Positions 12,284 through 25,107 are shown, counted from the stretch's first letter. The stretch: 64,000 bases of DNA from Scolanthus callimorphus (GCA_033964015.1 CM066912.1:19331073-19395072); one strand, 5' to 3'. Numbers and translations are program-made. The notes: a model not told the origin generated them from the letters alone.

Positions 12284-12890
12284 TTGATTATGATTGTTGA
12301 AGAAAAGGGTCTTGGGGAAGAAGATAAAGAGTTTTTTGAAATAGAAAATGACTTCTCTGATGAGAGTGCTTTGCCACAGGAGCCACCTGTTGAAACATGG
12401 GATGATGCAAGAGAGGAAATTGTTAGAGACTTTGATGATAGTAATATTTCACATGAAAAAGATCTAACCGAACAATCAGCTATTTCAGTCAATCAATCAA
12501 GGTCTACAGTCAATGATTTGCCCACGTCTGATACAAAGATTCAAGTTTTGATAACATGGTTAATACTATTTATCATGTCATGGCAAAGTAATTTCTCTGT
12601 TACTGACACAGCGGTGACAATGTTTTTGAAATTTCTTTGTCAATTCTTTTCTGTCATCGGTACTTTTGATACCACAATGGAAAGCCTTGCTAGAGTTTGT
12701 CCAAACTCACTTTATAAGGTGAAGAAAACACTGGGTTTGCTGAAGGACAACTTTGAGAAGTATGTTGTTTGCCCAAAATGCAAATCAATTTATGCCTTTG
12801 AAGACTGTATTCAGATACGCAATGGCAGAAAATTGTCAGCTAAGTGCAAGTTTGTCCCATGGCCTCGACACCCTCATCGCAGTAGAAGTG
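12284..12890 (+). CDS. tnp2-type transposase, internal exon with zinc-ribbon
   Basis: The exon follows a TAG acceptor at 12281-12283 and ends at donor AAGTG|GTAAGA. It codes for an acidic leader, a hydrophobic helical block (WQSNFSVTDTAVTMFL) and the segment NFEKYVVCPKCKSIYAFEDC...CKFVPWPRHPHR. This CxxC...C zinc-ribbon with a YxFEDC core is the conserved N-terminal block of EnSpm/CACTA-like tnp2 transposase proteins in animals. The exon ends one base into a codon, which is completed exactly by the first two bases of the exon at 26956, so the intron between them (12891-26955) carries the whole 13.6-kb inserted element. Confidence 0.75.
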
Positions 12891-13086
12891 GTAAGAGTTT
12901 ATCTGAAAATGACTCATAATGCTTTGAAAAACATCTGGTTGGTGTTTAAGGTGACTCCACAAAAAGTCCAAGTGCATTTTCTTTAAATATAAATTCGGTC
13001 ATAATTTTTATATTCCTCCAATTTTTATAATATTCCTGATGAATATCAAACTTGGAGGACAGTAGGAGGCATCTTTTAGCAATACA

Positions 13087-13106
13087 TTAAAGGGGCAGTG
13101 TCACCG
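13087..13106 (+). repeat. left TTAA target duplication and 16-bp TIR of the large element
   Basis: TTAA at 13087-13090 is followed by AGGGGCAGTGTCACCG (13091-13106), which is the exact reverse complement of 26720-26735. Confidence 0.9.
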
Positions 13107-13934
13107 TGTATTGCGGGCGCGCGATGCATTGTGGGGCGGTGCATTTCAGAATAAACGTACCCCGTGTTCGGAAATTGTTTCGTCGTTTGTCGAAAGGGGA
13201 AAGCTAGGAAATCTGTTTCCAACGCCTCGTATTCTGAACTTCAAGTCAAATATTCTGGATATTTGTATGTATTGGTTATTTCCCGACGTATTTATGACTG
13301 GATATTGTCGATTCCGAGAGATGAAGTGATAGTTATGTCGAAAGAAGCTGAGCTGGTGTCGATTCATGTTGCAAAAAAGAAAACATTCTATTACATTTTG
13401 TAGCATTTGTTTGCAAGATGCACTGAAAGAGGTCCAAGGCACTGAGGATGTCTCTGATGATGAGAGTGATAATGCCTCTATATCCAGGTTGGTGTTGCCA
13501 TGGACACTGCAGTTACTGTACTAACCATGCAAATCAAAATAAACAATTTTTCTATTTTATTCATGGATTATCACACACTTATTTGTTGGCGCATGGTATT
13601 TGTAGTGTAAGAAAATGAAAAACATGACACTGGCCAGGGAACCATTACAGCGAATGCCAATTACAGTGGTCAAGACATATATATCCAACACTAAACACAA
13701 TAAATAATTATGATATGGTCGCTGTATCTTCAGTAAGCTTTTTGAGTGGAATGTTCCCAGCCTTCTGTTGCCATTTTTCAATTTTGAGCTGAAATTATGT
13801 TTGTGTAAAATGTGTATCTGTTATTTACTTTTTTCTATTTAGATACTTGTTGTCAGCTTTAAATTTTGACATTTTTCCATTCAGTGAAAGTGAAGATGAT
13901 GATGGCAGAGGTTTAGAAGATAGCATTGTGCTGC

Positions 13935-14040
13935 CTGACAGTGACGAGGAGCTTGCTGTGCTGCCTGACAGTGACGAGGAGCTTGCTGTGCTGCCTGACA
14001 GTGACGAGGAGCTTGCTGGGCTGCCTGGTAGTGGCGAGGA
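13935..14040 (+). repeat. acidic 33-bp coding repeat
   Basis: Three near-identical 33-bp units at about 13938, 13971 and 14004 code for LPDSDEELAV, followed by a diverged fourth. They lie within the second exon of the Kolobok-like transposase and keep its frame. Confidence 0.85.
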
Positions 14041-14592
14041 CCTAGAAGACACCTCTGCCAGCGTTACCTCTCCTATCTCAATGTCATCAACCACTGGCAC
14101 AGCACCCACACCAGACCAATTGCCTGTACCACACCAACCATCCATCCCTCGTCCAGGTTCATCTGGAATTTGTGTTATCAGACCGTGCCCACGAGTACCA
14201 GTTCCTACATGTACTCCCTCTGCTATCCCTACCCCTGCACCAGCTTCAGTACCAGCCGTATCCCAAGATTTAGAACCCCTTGTTCACACAGCTGCCCCCA
14301 AGTTCACCAGACTTGAAGAACAGCACGAATTGAAAAAAGAACTGGCACTGGTAAACACTACAAAGTTTTTCTGTTCAATTGAACGCTTAGAGGACTTTCT
14401 AGAGAGATGTGTCTGCACTCGCCAAGGATGTGGCCTAACAGTGACCATAACCAAGAGACGGGTACAAGGATGTACTGTTATACGGTGCTACAAATGCCCA
14501 AAAGGGAGTCTTCACAGACATACAATGGACTTTATGCAAACAATTTGCAGGTGATATTTTATGTGACAATATCACCACTTCTATAACTAATC

Positions 14593-14728
14593 TATACCAT
14601 GCAACAGAAAATAAAAGGCAGAATTTTAAATAAATATTTTAGGTATAGGAGAAGGTTGGTGATATACCACCAAATATACAATGACTTTCCTGCATTCTAA
14701 TTGGCTGTATTTTCTGTTGCATGGTATA
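14593..14728. repeat. intronic inverted repeat (21-bp arms)
   Basis: TATACCATGCAACAGAAAATA at 14593-14613 is matched by its reverse complement at 14708-14728, with ~94 bp between. It lies in the intron after the second transposase exon and is probably a small MITE or a stem that brings the splice sites together. Confidence 0.7.
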
Positions 14729-16477
14729 AAACAAAATGTGCCCCATTAGGCATTGACTAAGTGCTTATTTGCTATTGTTTTGCTATATTTTTATACACTC
14801 TGTGACATTCTAGTTTTCATATTTTGGGTGTCTGAAGAAAGATATATGATGACAGAGAATGGAATAGAACTATTGTAGGAGTGAAAAGATATAATTGTAG
14901 CTATGACATTGTTCCTAGAATAGTGATATTATTCTAAATTCGAAGAACAAGCCCTGATAAGGAATTGCTAATTAATGCTGATAATACAATATTTTTTTAT
15001 TAAAATACAGCTTGCTGCTGCTACTCTTCTCTCTGGTAACAATTTTGACAAGCTGGACCTCCTAGCCAAGTGCATGAACCTCCAATTTATAGGAAAATCC
15101 ACCTACTTCAGGAGTCAAAGTCTGTACACTATCCCAGTCATCAATGAGTGGTGGCAATGGATGAGGAAGCAAATTTTAGATGAGCTTGAGGGAGATGCAT
15201 CACTAAGTGGAGATGGGCAGTGTGACTTTCCCGGGCACAGTGCCAAGTTTCTGTGCTACTTTCTGATGGAGGCAATAAACAACTATGTTGTTCACGTGGA
15301 AATAGTGGACAAAAGAGAAACGCAAAACAAGTCCTCTGTGATGGAGAAGGAAGCACTGAAGCGTGCTCTCAAACATCTTGAAAACATCATTAAAAGTCGG
15401 AACTGTCAACAGATGCATCTTCCACTGTTAAAAAAATGATGGGTATGTTTTTTCACTAGCATCATTGGTTCTCAAATTAGCCATGAATTGTTAGTACATT
15501 ACATGCTTTTTTTTACCAGAAACAGATTGAGTATAAATGTTTTATACACCTTTTTCAGAAAAAGTTGCACTGTAACTGTAGTTGTAGCCTGTCGTGCGAC
15601 ATGGGAAAAACTAAGAAGAAAAAATGAAATTCTTGCATTAATCAAGTACAAAATTTATTGCAAGTGATGTATTATACAATCATTTGACATAAACAGGGTG
15701 GTTATTTTTCCTTAAAACTAGCATCCATGATTTTGTTTTTTGGTATACTGATTTGATTCTAAGATGCATTGTGGGCTACAAGAGACAGTTGTGACGTGAA
15801 AGTGCAGCCTTTTCTGAAATAGGTGTATGCATGCCATTTGGCTTCAAATCACTTGCTTGTGATGTGGCTGCTCTCCCTCTTGCAGAAAATAAAATAATGT
15901 ATGTGCCAGGAAAATAATAATAGTACCAACATAATAATCCTCTCTAGTGTTGCAATAAGTACATACCATAAGTACACCTATTCCAGAAAAAAGTTTCCCT
16001 CCGTTAGTGAAAGGCAAAAAGCTCTTCTGAGACATTCAAGGATTGGATTACTTATTTGAGGCATCTTTTTTTAAAACAGGTGTACACCTAATGCAGATGC
16101 ATCAGGACAATGTAATATAGGAAACCCTGAACATTTGGTTGAAAATCCTCAAGAGCTTTTTGCTTTTCTCATCTGACAGCTACAATTTTCGAACAAGGTG
16201 TATAATTTGTTTGATTTGTGTTTCAGCTGAAGACTTCAGACAAATTTTCCACTCGCTAGACATCTGGCATAAAGCCAAGAGCATACGCAAAGCATTAACC
16301 AAGGTAACTGTTTACATTTTTACTTGGCTTACTTACAATGTGTGTACTGTAGGTGGTCATCAGGGTCATGTGAGATTAAAATTTACTGTGAGACCAAACA
16401 AAAGTTGTATGATAATCTCCAGTAATTTTAATTGGTCAGAAAGCTTCTTGCTGCAAACTTATTTCATACATGAAGCA

Positions 16478-16610
16478 GACTCGTACCCAGTCGCCATGTT
16501 GTTTTTTTCTAGCGGCGCGCGGTGCATCACGGTCAGGTCGAGGTTTTTTCAAGGTGCGCGGTGCATCACGGTCAGGACGAACTCACAGAAAATGGCGACT
16601 GGCAGATTAG
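16478..16610. mobile_element. small MITE of the GACTCGTACCCAGTCGC family
   Basis: The left end AGACTCGTACCCAGTCGCC matches the ends of copies at 21635-21774 and 54824-54968; the other end (GGCGACTGGCAG) is a partial inverse. The core holds a ~45-bp direct repeat with GCGCGCGGTGCATCACGGTCAG at 16515 and 16555. Confidence 0.5.
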
Positions 16611-17600
16611 GTCAGATTTCTTGCAAGTTTCAGGAATTTCTTGCAAGCTCCGGTTTTTATCAACTTTTTTCAACTCTTCAAACTACATTTCTCAAGACTA
16701 CCTTTACTAACCCTCTGTGTAGGGCTTAATTGTACCTGGGACTGTTTTATTGAATTTTATTGATATTTTCCTTCTTGCCGAAATCCAAGATGGCGGACGG
16801 GGCAGACGAAAACTAAACTGAAACTCTGTGAAATGAGTTCAGACGGTAAGTTGGACCTTTTTAGAATTGTTTTCCATTCGCTATTGTCTAGCTTGCAATG
16901 TGATAGTCTGTCAAAGTAATCGCAGGCTTACGCTAATATTTATTTATGAAAAAACTTTATCACAGCTGATACGGCTGATAGTAATAGTGATACAAAGTGA
17001 TCAAGCATAAGCTCGTACCTCCAAGTATTAAAGAAAGGAAATCGCTGGGTTTTTTTTACGACCTTACACCATATTTAAGATAACAGGGTTTACCACTACC
17101 TTGTCTGTTCCATTAACTTCTGTTCTATACATAATGATAAGAAATCATGTTTATTTTGTCTCAGATGTATCAGGATACAGCACCAGAACATTGCTAGGAC
17201 AACTGGAGCTTCAAGAATGTTTGAGAGGCACGTATTCTGTGAGGCAAGAACAAGAAGAAGAACACGCTCGTGAATGTTTCTAAACATTTTGTCCAAGAGA
17301 ATGTTATCAAGAGCTGTATTCCTCTCATTTAAACTTCACTGGAAAACCGAGTGTTGCAATTTTGTTTGAGCCCTGCTACTATAACGAATGAGAACTTCAA
17401 ACACAAGGTGCATTTCAAATTACAAATTGCTGCTGGGTGCATAGCTGTTGAGAGTACTGAAAAAGGTAGAAGTATACAAAGGGACAATGCAATACATTTG
17501 AGATGGTACGTAATGTGCAATACACTCAAGGTGCAGCTTGAGATAGAAGTGGAAGTATGCCAACCAGAGAAAACTCTACCTGGATTTGAAAACAATTCCA

Positions 17601-17663
17601 GGCTGAGTGAGATTCAAACCCACAACCTTTGGGTTACTAGACTGCTGCTCTACCAAAGGAGCC
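17601..17663 (-). repeat. tRNA-Thr-like sequence (probably a SINE head or pseudo-tRNA)
   Basis: On the reverse strand the sequence has a D-arm/box-A-like stretch (TGGTAGAGCAG), TCTAGTAAC around an AGT anticodon position, and a box-B-like TGGGTTTGAATCTCA. The ends GGCT/AGCC can pair. At 63 nt it is short and the anticodon stem does not pair, so it is not called as a working tRNA. Confidence 0.45.
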
Positions 17664-18660
17664 AACCATTTAACTATCAGGCTATAAGGGACAGGAGATA
17701 ATGCACAAAATTTGTGATATTTACAAGGCCTTAGAAGAAGAGGGACAGTTTTTTTTCCCATGTGAATGTTTCTTCTTTTTAAAAAATGACCATAGCAAAT
17801 AATAAATAACTTACAGTCATCACAATCAACACTATGGTCTTTCTTGGGTGTGTTTTTTGCATACTTTTAACAGCAGATAAACAGAGACAAGATGCAGTTA
17901 ATAACTGGGCTAGTGTTTTCAGGAAGTAACACTTGTCACTTCAGATATGCTATTTCAAACTAATTAAGGCAGATAGCTGAAATTCCTTGCTGCCCCTTTG
18001 AAAAGTCTTTTCTGACATACACCATTCATCTGTTAAGATAATGTAAACAAATATAATGACCAGTCTTGGGGAAATGTGTGCTGACTTTGAGGACTTGTCA
18101 AGTTGGTGCAGAGTTTTTCATGTATGAAATTTACCATTTACGGATCTTTTTGGGAACAAGAATTTGGCATGGGATATTCTGCCATATAGCAAAACCAAGA
18201 CTTCAGTGTTACTCCCTCTGTCAAAGCATGTTGCAGATAAATGATGAAGAAATAGGCAAAGCATTATTATCATAAACATGTTCTTGTTTTACCTTCTTGA
18301 TAAACAATCACATCTGGATTGACTTTAAAGGGATGGGTTTTGTTTTCAATTTTGGTTTTATTTTCACTTTTGGAATTTTTTGGGTATGCCTGGTTCAGCT
18401 TGCCAAAAGGGATGTTCAACTTTGTAGGGGGAAGTACATCCAATTTGTGGCCAGTATGTGAAATGAAGAATAACATGAAAGGGAAATGTCTCTAGACTGC
18501 AAAAATGCTTTCCATCTTGTTGAGACCAGAGAAAAGACAAGACCCATGAATAAGCATTTCCTTGATTGGAAAAGCCTGCATATGCTACATTTAGCTCTTT
18601 AACATTAGAATGGAGCTACTGCAAAACAAGAGTAATAATAATTGAAATTTGTGACCTTAA

Positions 18661-19356
18661 AGGGGCACTCGCACGTTTAGAATTAGACTGATTTTTAAAA
18701 TTAATCACCAAAAATCAAACTAATAGTCCAGGTTTGACCATTTTTAACTTAAGTGTTAAGAGGAAATCCATTTAGAGATCGAGCAATTTCAAGCTATGGT
18801 GGATAAAATCTTGTACCACAGCAATATCAAAGATATTCAAATTCTGTTTGCATTTTCTTAAAGTTTAGAGATGTTACTATGTAAAAATAATTTTTAAAGA
18901 TGAAAAAGGTAGGGCAAACACCCCAGAAAAAAACTGTCAATTTCCTTTCACTACCATTTCCCAGTGTTTTGTAGGAACTTTGAACTTCGTTTTCAGTGTT
19001 TGGTGTTGTTAGGAATGGATTCTTTTCACAAGATATTGAAAACAGACTCAAGAAAGTTTGCAATACAATGCAAATGATCTTGGTACAAGATTTTGTCCAA
19101 TGCTTACTCAAACTGCTGGTGGATTCCTTCTTAAATCAATACAAAACTATAGTGTCTTTATCTATTATCAAGATGCTGGAATGGATGATTCCAGCTATAA
19201 GCCCACAACTACCAGCATACAGCACATGCTTTCTTAACAGTTTGTTTGACAAATGTCCCACATCTACCGACATGCAACGCGCACATGCGTTATAGCTGGT
19301 CCATTGGATTGTGATTTCAATTATTTGCTTGTCTGGCAAGCGTGCAAGTGCCCCTT
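18661..19356. mobile_element. ~0.7-kb TTAA-flanked MITE
   Basis: TTAA at 18657-18660 precedes AGGGGCACTCGCACG; the right end GCGTGCAAGTGCCCCTT is its near-perfect inverse and is followed by TTAA at 19357-19360. The AGGGGCA start is shared with the host 13.6-kb element, which suggests mobilisation by a related transposase. No transposase-like coding is seen. Confidence 0.75.
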
Positions 19357-20688
19357 TTAAACCCTCCTTTCAAATTCAGACAGAGACCAAATCAACTAAC
19401 AGTGTTTACATCTTGTTGCCACCCAATTCAAAGGTGGTGATTCCTTTGGGTGGTTACAATAGCAAAGTGGCCATGATGATTTCTGCCCGGAAACTTAAAA
19501 CAAATTGCAGTTCGAAAAACATCCAAGAGTATTAAGGAGCTTCTTCAGACATTCTTCTATAAATGAGTGAAGCTTTGAGCCTCTGGTAAGCAGGGTAGAT
19601 ATGCGTAAACCTTGAAAAAATTATTTTAGATTTAAAAAATTCTTTTTTCAAGGATTTTTTTTTTAGTCCAAGGACTATAAAGGCCCCAAGAGTACAATAA
19701 ATATTCAGAACTTTCAAAACTTTCCAGGAAGCAGATGAACCCAATAGTTATGTAGCCTAGTGAAACTTGGTTGCACTAGCCTAAGACTTGCAAAAACTAT
19801 GCACTTCAATAAACAAGTGAGTTTGCCCAGGCAACTTAGTGTAACCACATGCAATTAACAGTGCCAGATTTAGGGGGTTCATGATCTTGGTACAAGATTT
19901 TTGTCCAATGCTTACTCAAACTGCTGGTGGATTCCTTCTTAAATCAATACAAAACTATAGTGTCTTTATCTATTATCAAGATGCTGGAATGGATGATTCC
20001 AGCTATAAGCCCACAACTACCAGCATACAGCACATGCTTTCTTAACAGTTTGTTTGACAAATGTCCCACATCTACCGACATGCAACGCGCGCATGCGTTA
20101 TAGCTGGTCCATTGGATTGTGATTTCAATTATTTGCTTGTCTGGCAAGCGTGCAAGTGCCCCTTTTAAACCCTCCTTTCAAATTCAGACAGAGACCAAAT
20201 CAACTAACAGTGTTTACATCTTGTTGCCACCCAATTCAAAGGTGGTGATTCCTTTGGGTGGTTACAATAGCAAAGTGGCCATGATGATTTCTGCCCCGAA
20301 ACTTAAAACAAATTGCAGTTCGAAAAACATCCAAGAGTATTAAGGAGCTTCTTCAGACATTCTTCTATAAATGAGTGAAGCTTTGAGCCTCTGGTAAGCA
20401 GGGTAGATATGCGTAAACCTTGAAAAATTATTTTAGATTTAAAAAATTCTTTTTTCAAGGATTTTTTTTTTTAGTCCAAGACTATAAAGGGCCCCAAGAG
20501 TACAATAAATATTCAGAACTTTCAAAACTTTCCAGGAAGCAGATGAACCCAATAGTTATGTAGCCTAGTGAAACTTGGTTGCACTAGCCTAAGACTTGCA
20601 AAAACTATGCACTTCAATAAACAAGTGAGTTTGCCCAGGCAACTTAGTGTAACCACATGCAATTAACAGTGCCAGATTTAGGGGGTTC
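19074..20688. repeat. 807-bp direct tandem duplication
   Basis: 19074-19880 is repeated at 19881-20688 with only a handful of differences (for example an extra T after TACAAGATTTT, CACATGCG versus GCGCATGCG, CCCGGAAAC versus CCCCGAAAC). The left breakpoint is inside the TTAA MITE, so the second copy carries only the right part of that MITE. Very recent origin or an assembly artefact. Confidence 0.9.
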
Positions 20689-21634
20689 ATTGGGTACCTG
20701 TACACCATCTTTGAGTTGATATTTTACAGGAAATGTATGTTCTACATTTAAGTGCACACAATTTTTTAAGCCACATGTTTTATATATTGTGCACCCCTTT
20801 CTGGATCCACCACTGATTAATGTTATGGGTTTTCTAATTCACATGGACTATAACAAATGTTATCACACAAGTTTTCACCCATCATTTATTTGTATCTGTG
20901 GAGACTCAAAAGTAAACTGTAGTCCCCTTTGGATCTGTACATAGTACCAACAAATATATACAAGAAACTGTCATGGCATTGTGCACTCAAGTTAAGTTAA
21001 GTTTAGCTCAATTATTACTGTATGTACGAAGCAACAAGAAAAAGGTCACAGAGTACGACAGTCACAATGTAAACACCTGTATAGTCGTATGTCTTCGAGG
21101 ATTAAAATAAATGAGACCGCAAAGCCAAAGGATGGAGACAACACTTTCTTTTAAGTCTATTAGAAGTCTTTTCGTTTATAGACAACAGCTTTGCTGTAAC
21201 CTCGGAGTACACTAGGTAGATAGATGACATAGATTGCAAAATCCTCCGTACAACAGTAAATCCATAGGGCTAAAATATCCAGATCACCATAGCTTGTAGG
21301 CTTCAATACTTCTCTAAATAGTCTTAGCGTTCACTGACGTGCCCAGATCATTGGTCCAGTGTTCTGCAGATGCTCTAGCCTGAATTTCAGTCGTCTTTTC
21401 TTCCTACACTCCGGACGTTGCAATTCAGGCTACAGATGCTCGTGATTTGTGAATAGTCTTTAAATGATGCTCGATTCCTTCAGGAGAAGAGGTTGATAAA
21501 GTACCTGTGCAATTCTAACGTTGACATGGGGACCATTGGAACAGAAAACAACAGTAAAACGGCCCAATTTCGTCCTTAAACCATTTCCCGCTAAATCAAT
21601 CCGCCATGTTGTCCGCCATTTTGTTTTTGTATTC

Positions 21635-21774
21635 TGCCAGTCGTTAATTTTTCTGCGACCTTCCCATAATCCTTTGCGCGCCTGTCAAGTAACGCAATAT
21701 CGGCAACAGCCAGTAACGCAAAAGCGAAAAAAATCGAAAAGAAACACAATTAACGACTGGGTACGAGTCTGTAC
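21635..21774. mobile_element. MITE fragment, GACTCGTACCCAGTCG family
   Basis: The right end AATTAACGACTGGGTACGAG is an inverse of CAGTCGTTAATT at 21638. The left outer end is missing the AGACTCGTAC part, so the copy looks truncated. Confidence 0.45.
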
Positions 21775-23229
21775 ATGAAGGTGTCTAAACCCAAGTCCAT
21801 GGCCAAGATCCAGCAGTGGTCCAAAGGGGGGGTGGCAAGGGAACTGTAGCCCCCTCTTTCTCGGAAGATTTCCCCATACATTTTCTGTATTTGCTTGAGG
21901 AAATTTGGCAATTTTCGTCCCATGTTTTCACCATCCCGCCCCCATTCCTGGATCCACCCTTGACTAGCCTTATAACTTATACTATAATTTTTATAAATCA
22001 AGCAAATGATAGACAATCAGTTAATTCTGCCTTTTTTAATCAAAAATGTTTTATAATGGTTTAAAACAGAGCTCCCCCCCTTGAATTTCTTGAAAATCTG
22101 ACTGGCAAATAAGTTAATTGTTCTGTCTGATCTTTATCAGGAATAAGGCTTTTGGTGCAAGGAAGAGGTTAGCTGCCATTGACCACAATTTCCACATTGG
22201 AAGAAAGGTGGCCTACACTTCTCGCAAATACAACCCAAGAACAAAATTAAGGGATGAGAAGAAACATGTAGCCAAAAATGTTACTCAATGATTTTTTCTC
22301 CCAACAAATTTATAGTTTTAGTGTGGGGTTGAAATCTTGAAACATGAACAGTTCTGTTCTTATCCACCAACCAAAACAACAAGTTGTACAGGAAAAGTAT
22401 ATAAGGTCCAAACAGGCACGATATGGTGTTTTGTGGCGAAACAATTAAAGTTTGTAGTCGTTTTGTCACTAGCTCCAGCCTCAGCCCTAGCGCATTCAAT
22501 ATGGCACCCGTGACTACAAACTCATCTTTCTTGGCTTTTATCAGAAATTTATCAATACATGTTGAATAAAAAAATAAGAATATGTGTAGCAGTAGCTTTT
22601 ATAATTTTGAGAAACAAGATTTTCTGCACTGCTTTCAAATCCAATTTCAAATGCCAGACTGGTTCCAAACAACACATGTACTTACTACACAGTAGCCGTC
22701 TTAGGAAGGTATTTTATGTTTTTCTAGCGATGCCTATGGGTGTGTACGTCTTACGACTACCATGTCTGAAATAGCTGTTTGTTAGTCATAAATAGGCAGT
22801 ATGGAAATAAAACAATGATATGCTTCCCATTTGCACCTGAAATATTTAACACGTCTGAACCTGAACATTTTAAATACTTCTCTCAAAAACGCAGAATGTA
22901 CCTCAATAATAAATATGTTGAACATCTTGTGGTGCTTCAATAATTAATAGCATATACTGTATAACCATAACTAAAGATGGATTGAAGGCTAACAACTACC
23001 AAACAATGATACCGGTAGCAAAAAGTGGGTCCATAGTGTTAATTTGTTCATGAAAGTTTTGTCTTCGGGCTGCTGTTGAATAAGAAGAACATCACCCATC
23101 TGGGTGTATAGCCTGTGCTACTCTGGGCTTATTGATTCCATTCGCTTGGCATATAACCTTTGAAAAACTGAATTGATACTCGAGTTAGAAGCTAAAGCAG
23201 AATAAAGCATAAAAATAAACAGTTCATAG

Positions 23230-24710
23230 CGGAGCTCCCGCGGGCGCCGAAGGCGCCCGCGTGCGGAGCCCCATAGCTACATGCAGGAGGAAAAGGAACA
23301 AACAAAAGTGTATATGCATCGAACGATTCTGTCATGGACTTCCGGTTTGTGCGTTCGTTCGTTCGTCCGTTCGTTCGTTCGTTCGTTCGTCCGGAATGAC
23401 GTCATCGAAACTAGAAAAATCAATATCTCAAGAAGGCAACATCGATAGGTGACCAAACTTGGGTAAAGTTATTCTGGAGGCAAGGGGGGTGCACTACCAT
23501 GGTCACGTGACATGACGTCATCGATGACGTCATCAAAACTAGAAAAGTCAATATCTCAAGAAGGCAACATCGCTAGGTGACCAAACTTGGGTAAAATTAT
23601 TTTGGAGGTAAGGGGATTGCACCACCAAGGTCACGTGACATGACGTCATCGATGACGTAATCAAAACTAGAAAAGTCAATATCTCAAGAAGGCAACATCG
23701 CTAGGTGACCAAACTTGGGTAAAAATATTTTGGAGGTAAGGTGGATGCACCAGCAAGGTCACGTGACATGACGTCATCGATGACGTCATCAAAAGTAGAA
23801 AAGTCAATATCTCAAGAAAGCAACATCGCTAGGTGACCAAACTTTGGTAAAGTTATTTTGGAGGTAAGGGGAGTGCACCACCAAGGTCACGTGACATGAC
23901 GTCATCGATGACGTCATCAAAACTAGAAAAGTCAATATCTCGAGAAGGCAACATCGCTAGGTGACCAAACTTGGGTAAAGTTATTTTGGAGGCAAGGGGA
24001 GTTCACTTCCAAGGTCACGTGACATGACGTCACCGATGACGTCATCAAAACTAGAAAAGTCTATATCTCGAGAACGCAACATTGCTAGGTGACCAAACTT
24101 GTGTAAAGTTATTTTGGACGCAAGGGGGGTGCACTACCAAGGTCACGTGACATGACGTCATCGATGACGTCATCAAAACTACAAATGTCAATATTTCAAG
24201 AAGGTAACATCGCTAGGTGACCAAACTTGGGTAAAGTTATTTTGGAGGCAAGGTGGGTGCACAAACAGGGTCACGTGACATGACGTCATCAAAACTAGAA
24301 AAGTGAATATCTCAGGAAGGCAACATCGCTAGGTGACCAAACTTGGGTAAACTTATTTTGGAGGCAAGGAGGATGCACTACCAAGATCACGTGACATGAC
24401 GTCATCGATGACGTTATTAAATCTAGAAAAGTCTATATCTCGAGAAGGCAACATCGCTAGGCGAACAAACTTGGGTACAGTCGAGAAAACATCCGGAGTA
24501 TGTGGGTATGGAGCTCTTTGAAATGCAACATAAAAAAATCTGAATTTGCAAGTATGGCAATGGAGAACACGAATGTTTCTGTAGCAAGTGACGTCGCGAC
24601 AAGTCACATTATTAATCGTTTGCAGGACTTATAATTTTCCCTAGCAATGGCCCAACAAGATAGGTAAACGCACCCTTTTATAAAAATATGTAACCGGGAG
24701 CTCCGCTTTT
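23230..24710. mobile_element. 1.5-kb repeat element with ~128-bp minisatellite of CRE-like palindromes
   Basis: The element begins GCGGAGCTCCCGCGGGCGCC and ends GGGAGCTCCGCTTTTAGCCA. A (CGTT)n microsatellite lies at 23353-23390. From about 23400 to 24480 a unit of mostly 128 bp is repeated about nine times; each holds the E-box palindrome TCACGTGA followed by TGACGTCATCGATGACGTCA, a double CRE. One unit (near 24280) has lost half of the palindrome. A relative lies in the opposite direction at 41020-42005. No open reading frame survives. Confidence 0.8.
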
Positions 24711-25107
24711 AGCCAGTGGCTAAATCTATATATTTAGGTGGTGTCCATGGCATTTGCTTTATTCTCCTTAGCCTGAGATCCAAGTAAGAATTAATTACAG
24801 TATGCGTCCTCTTTTGAGACCTACCAAGAAATGTATGACATTTGGATGTGGCATCAATTGACTGCAACTAAACTATATACTACAAATCTTTCTAATCCAG
24901 ATTTTCATTGCCAAAACAATCAGCATAGTCACTGCTAAAATAGCAAAGCACTCTGGTAGCTACAGGTGAACAGTCAAATGACACCAGCAAATGTCCTATT
25001 TCAAATCATAGGCCAGCCAATAATAACATTGCTAACTTGCATGAATCTGTTTTGACTTGAAGAATACAAATGAGACATAACATCTTGAGTGCCTGGGGAC
25101 TGTAGTA
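24711..25107. other. no gene recognised
   Basis: AT-rich filler between the minisatellite element and the 3' end of the bottom-strand CXC/P2X7-like gene. Confidence 0.5.

Larger units (their letters stand above)
13366..22291 (+). pseudogene. Kolobok-like transposase, degenerate, multi-exon
   Basis: Exons seen: 13366-13487 (starts ATGTTGCAAAAA, codes a CxxC pair), 13885-14550 (acidic tandem repeat, proline-rich linker, then a zinc-ribbon CVCTRQGCGL...CYKCPKGSLHRH), 15011-15442 (catalytic-type block GDGQCDFPGHSAKF, then TDASSTVKKMM after a frame change), 16227-16303 (SLDIWHKAKSIRKAL) and 22141-22291 (LAAIDHNFHIGRK to a TGA). The first and second exons, and the third and fourth, join in phase; the second and third do not, so a small exon is missed or lost. 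A one-base shift near 15405 breaks the frame just before TDASS, and the ~200 residues normally expected between WHKAKS and AAIDHN are not found. Family resemblance (GDGxCDxPGHSAK, TDASS, DxWHxAKS, AAxDHN) plus TTAA ends point to Kolobok. Confidence 0.65.

Noticed and set aside
17601..17663. Functional tRNA-Thr
   Set aside because: Only 63 nt, with an anticodon stem that does not pair; kept as a tRNA-derived sequence.
18996..20343. Pairs of identical small frames on both strands
   Set aside because: They come from the 807-bp duplication and a MITE and have no coding features.
23400..24480. Regular repeats that could suggest a CRISPR array
   Set aside because: The whole 128-bp unit is repeated with no unique spacers, no cas genes exist and the sequence is eukaryotic.
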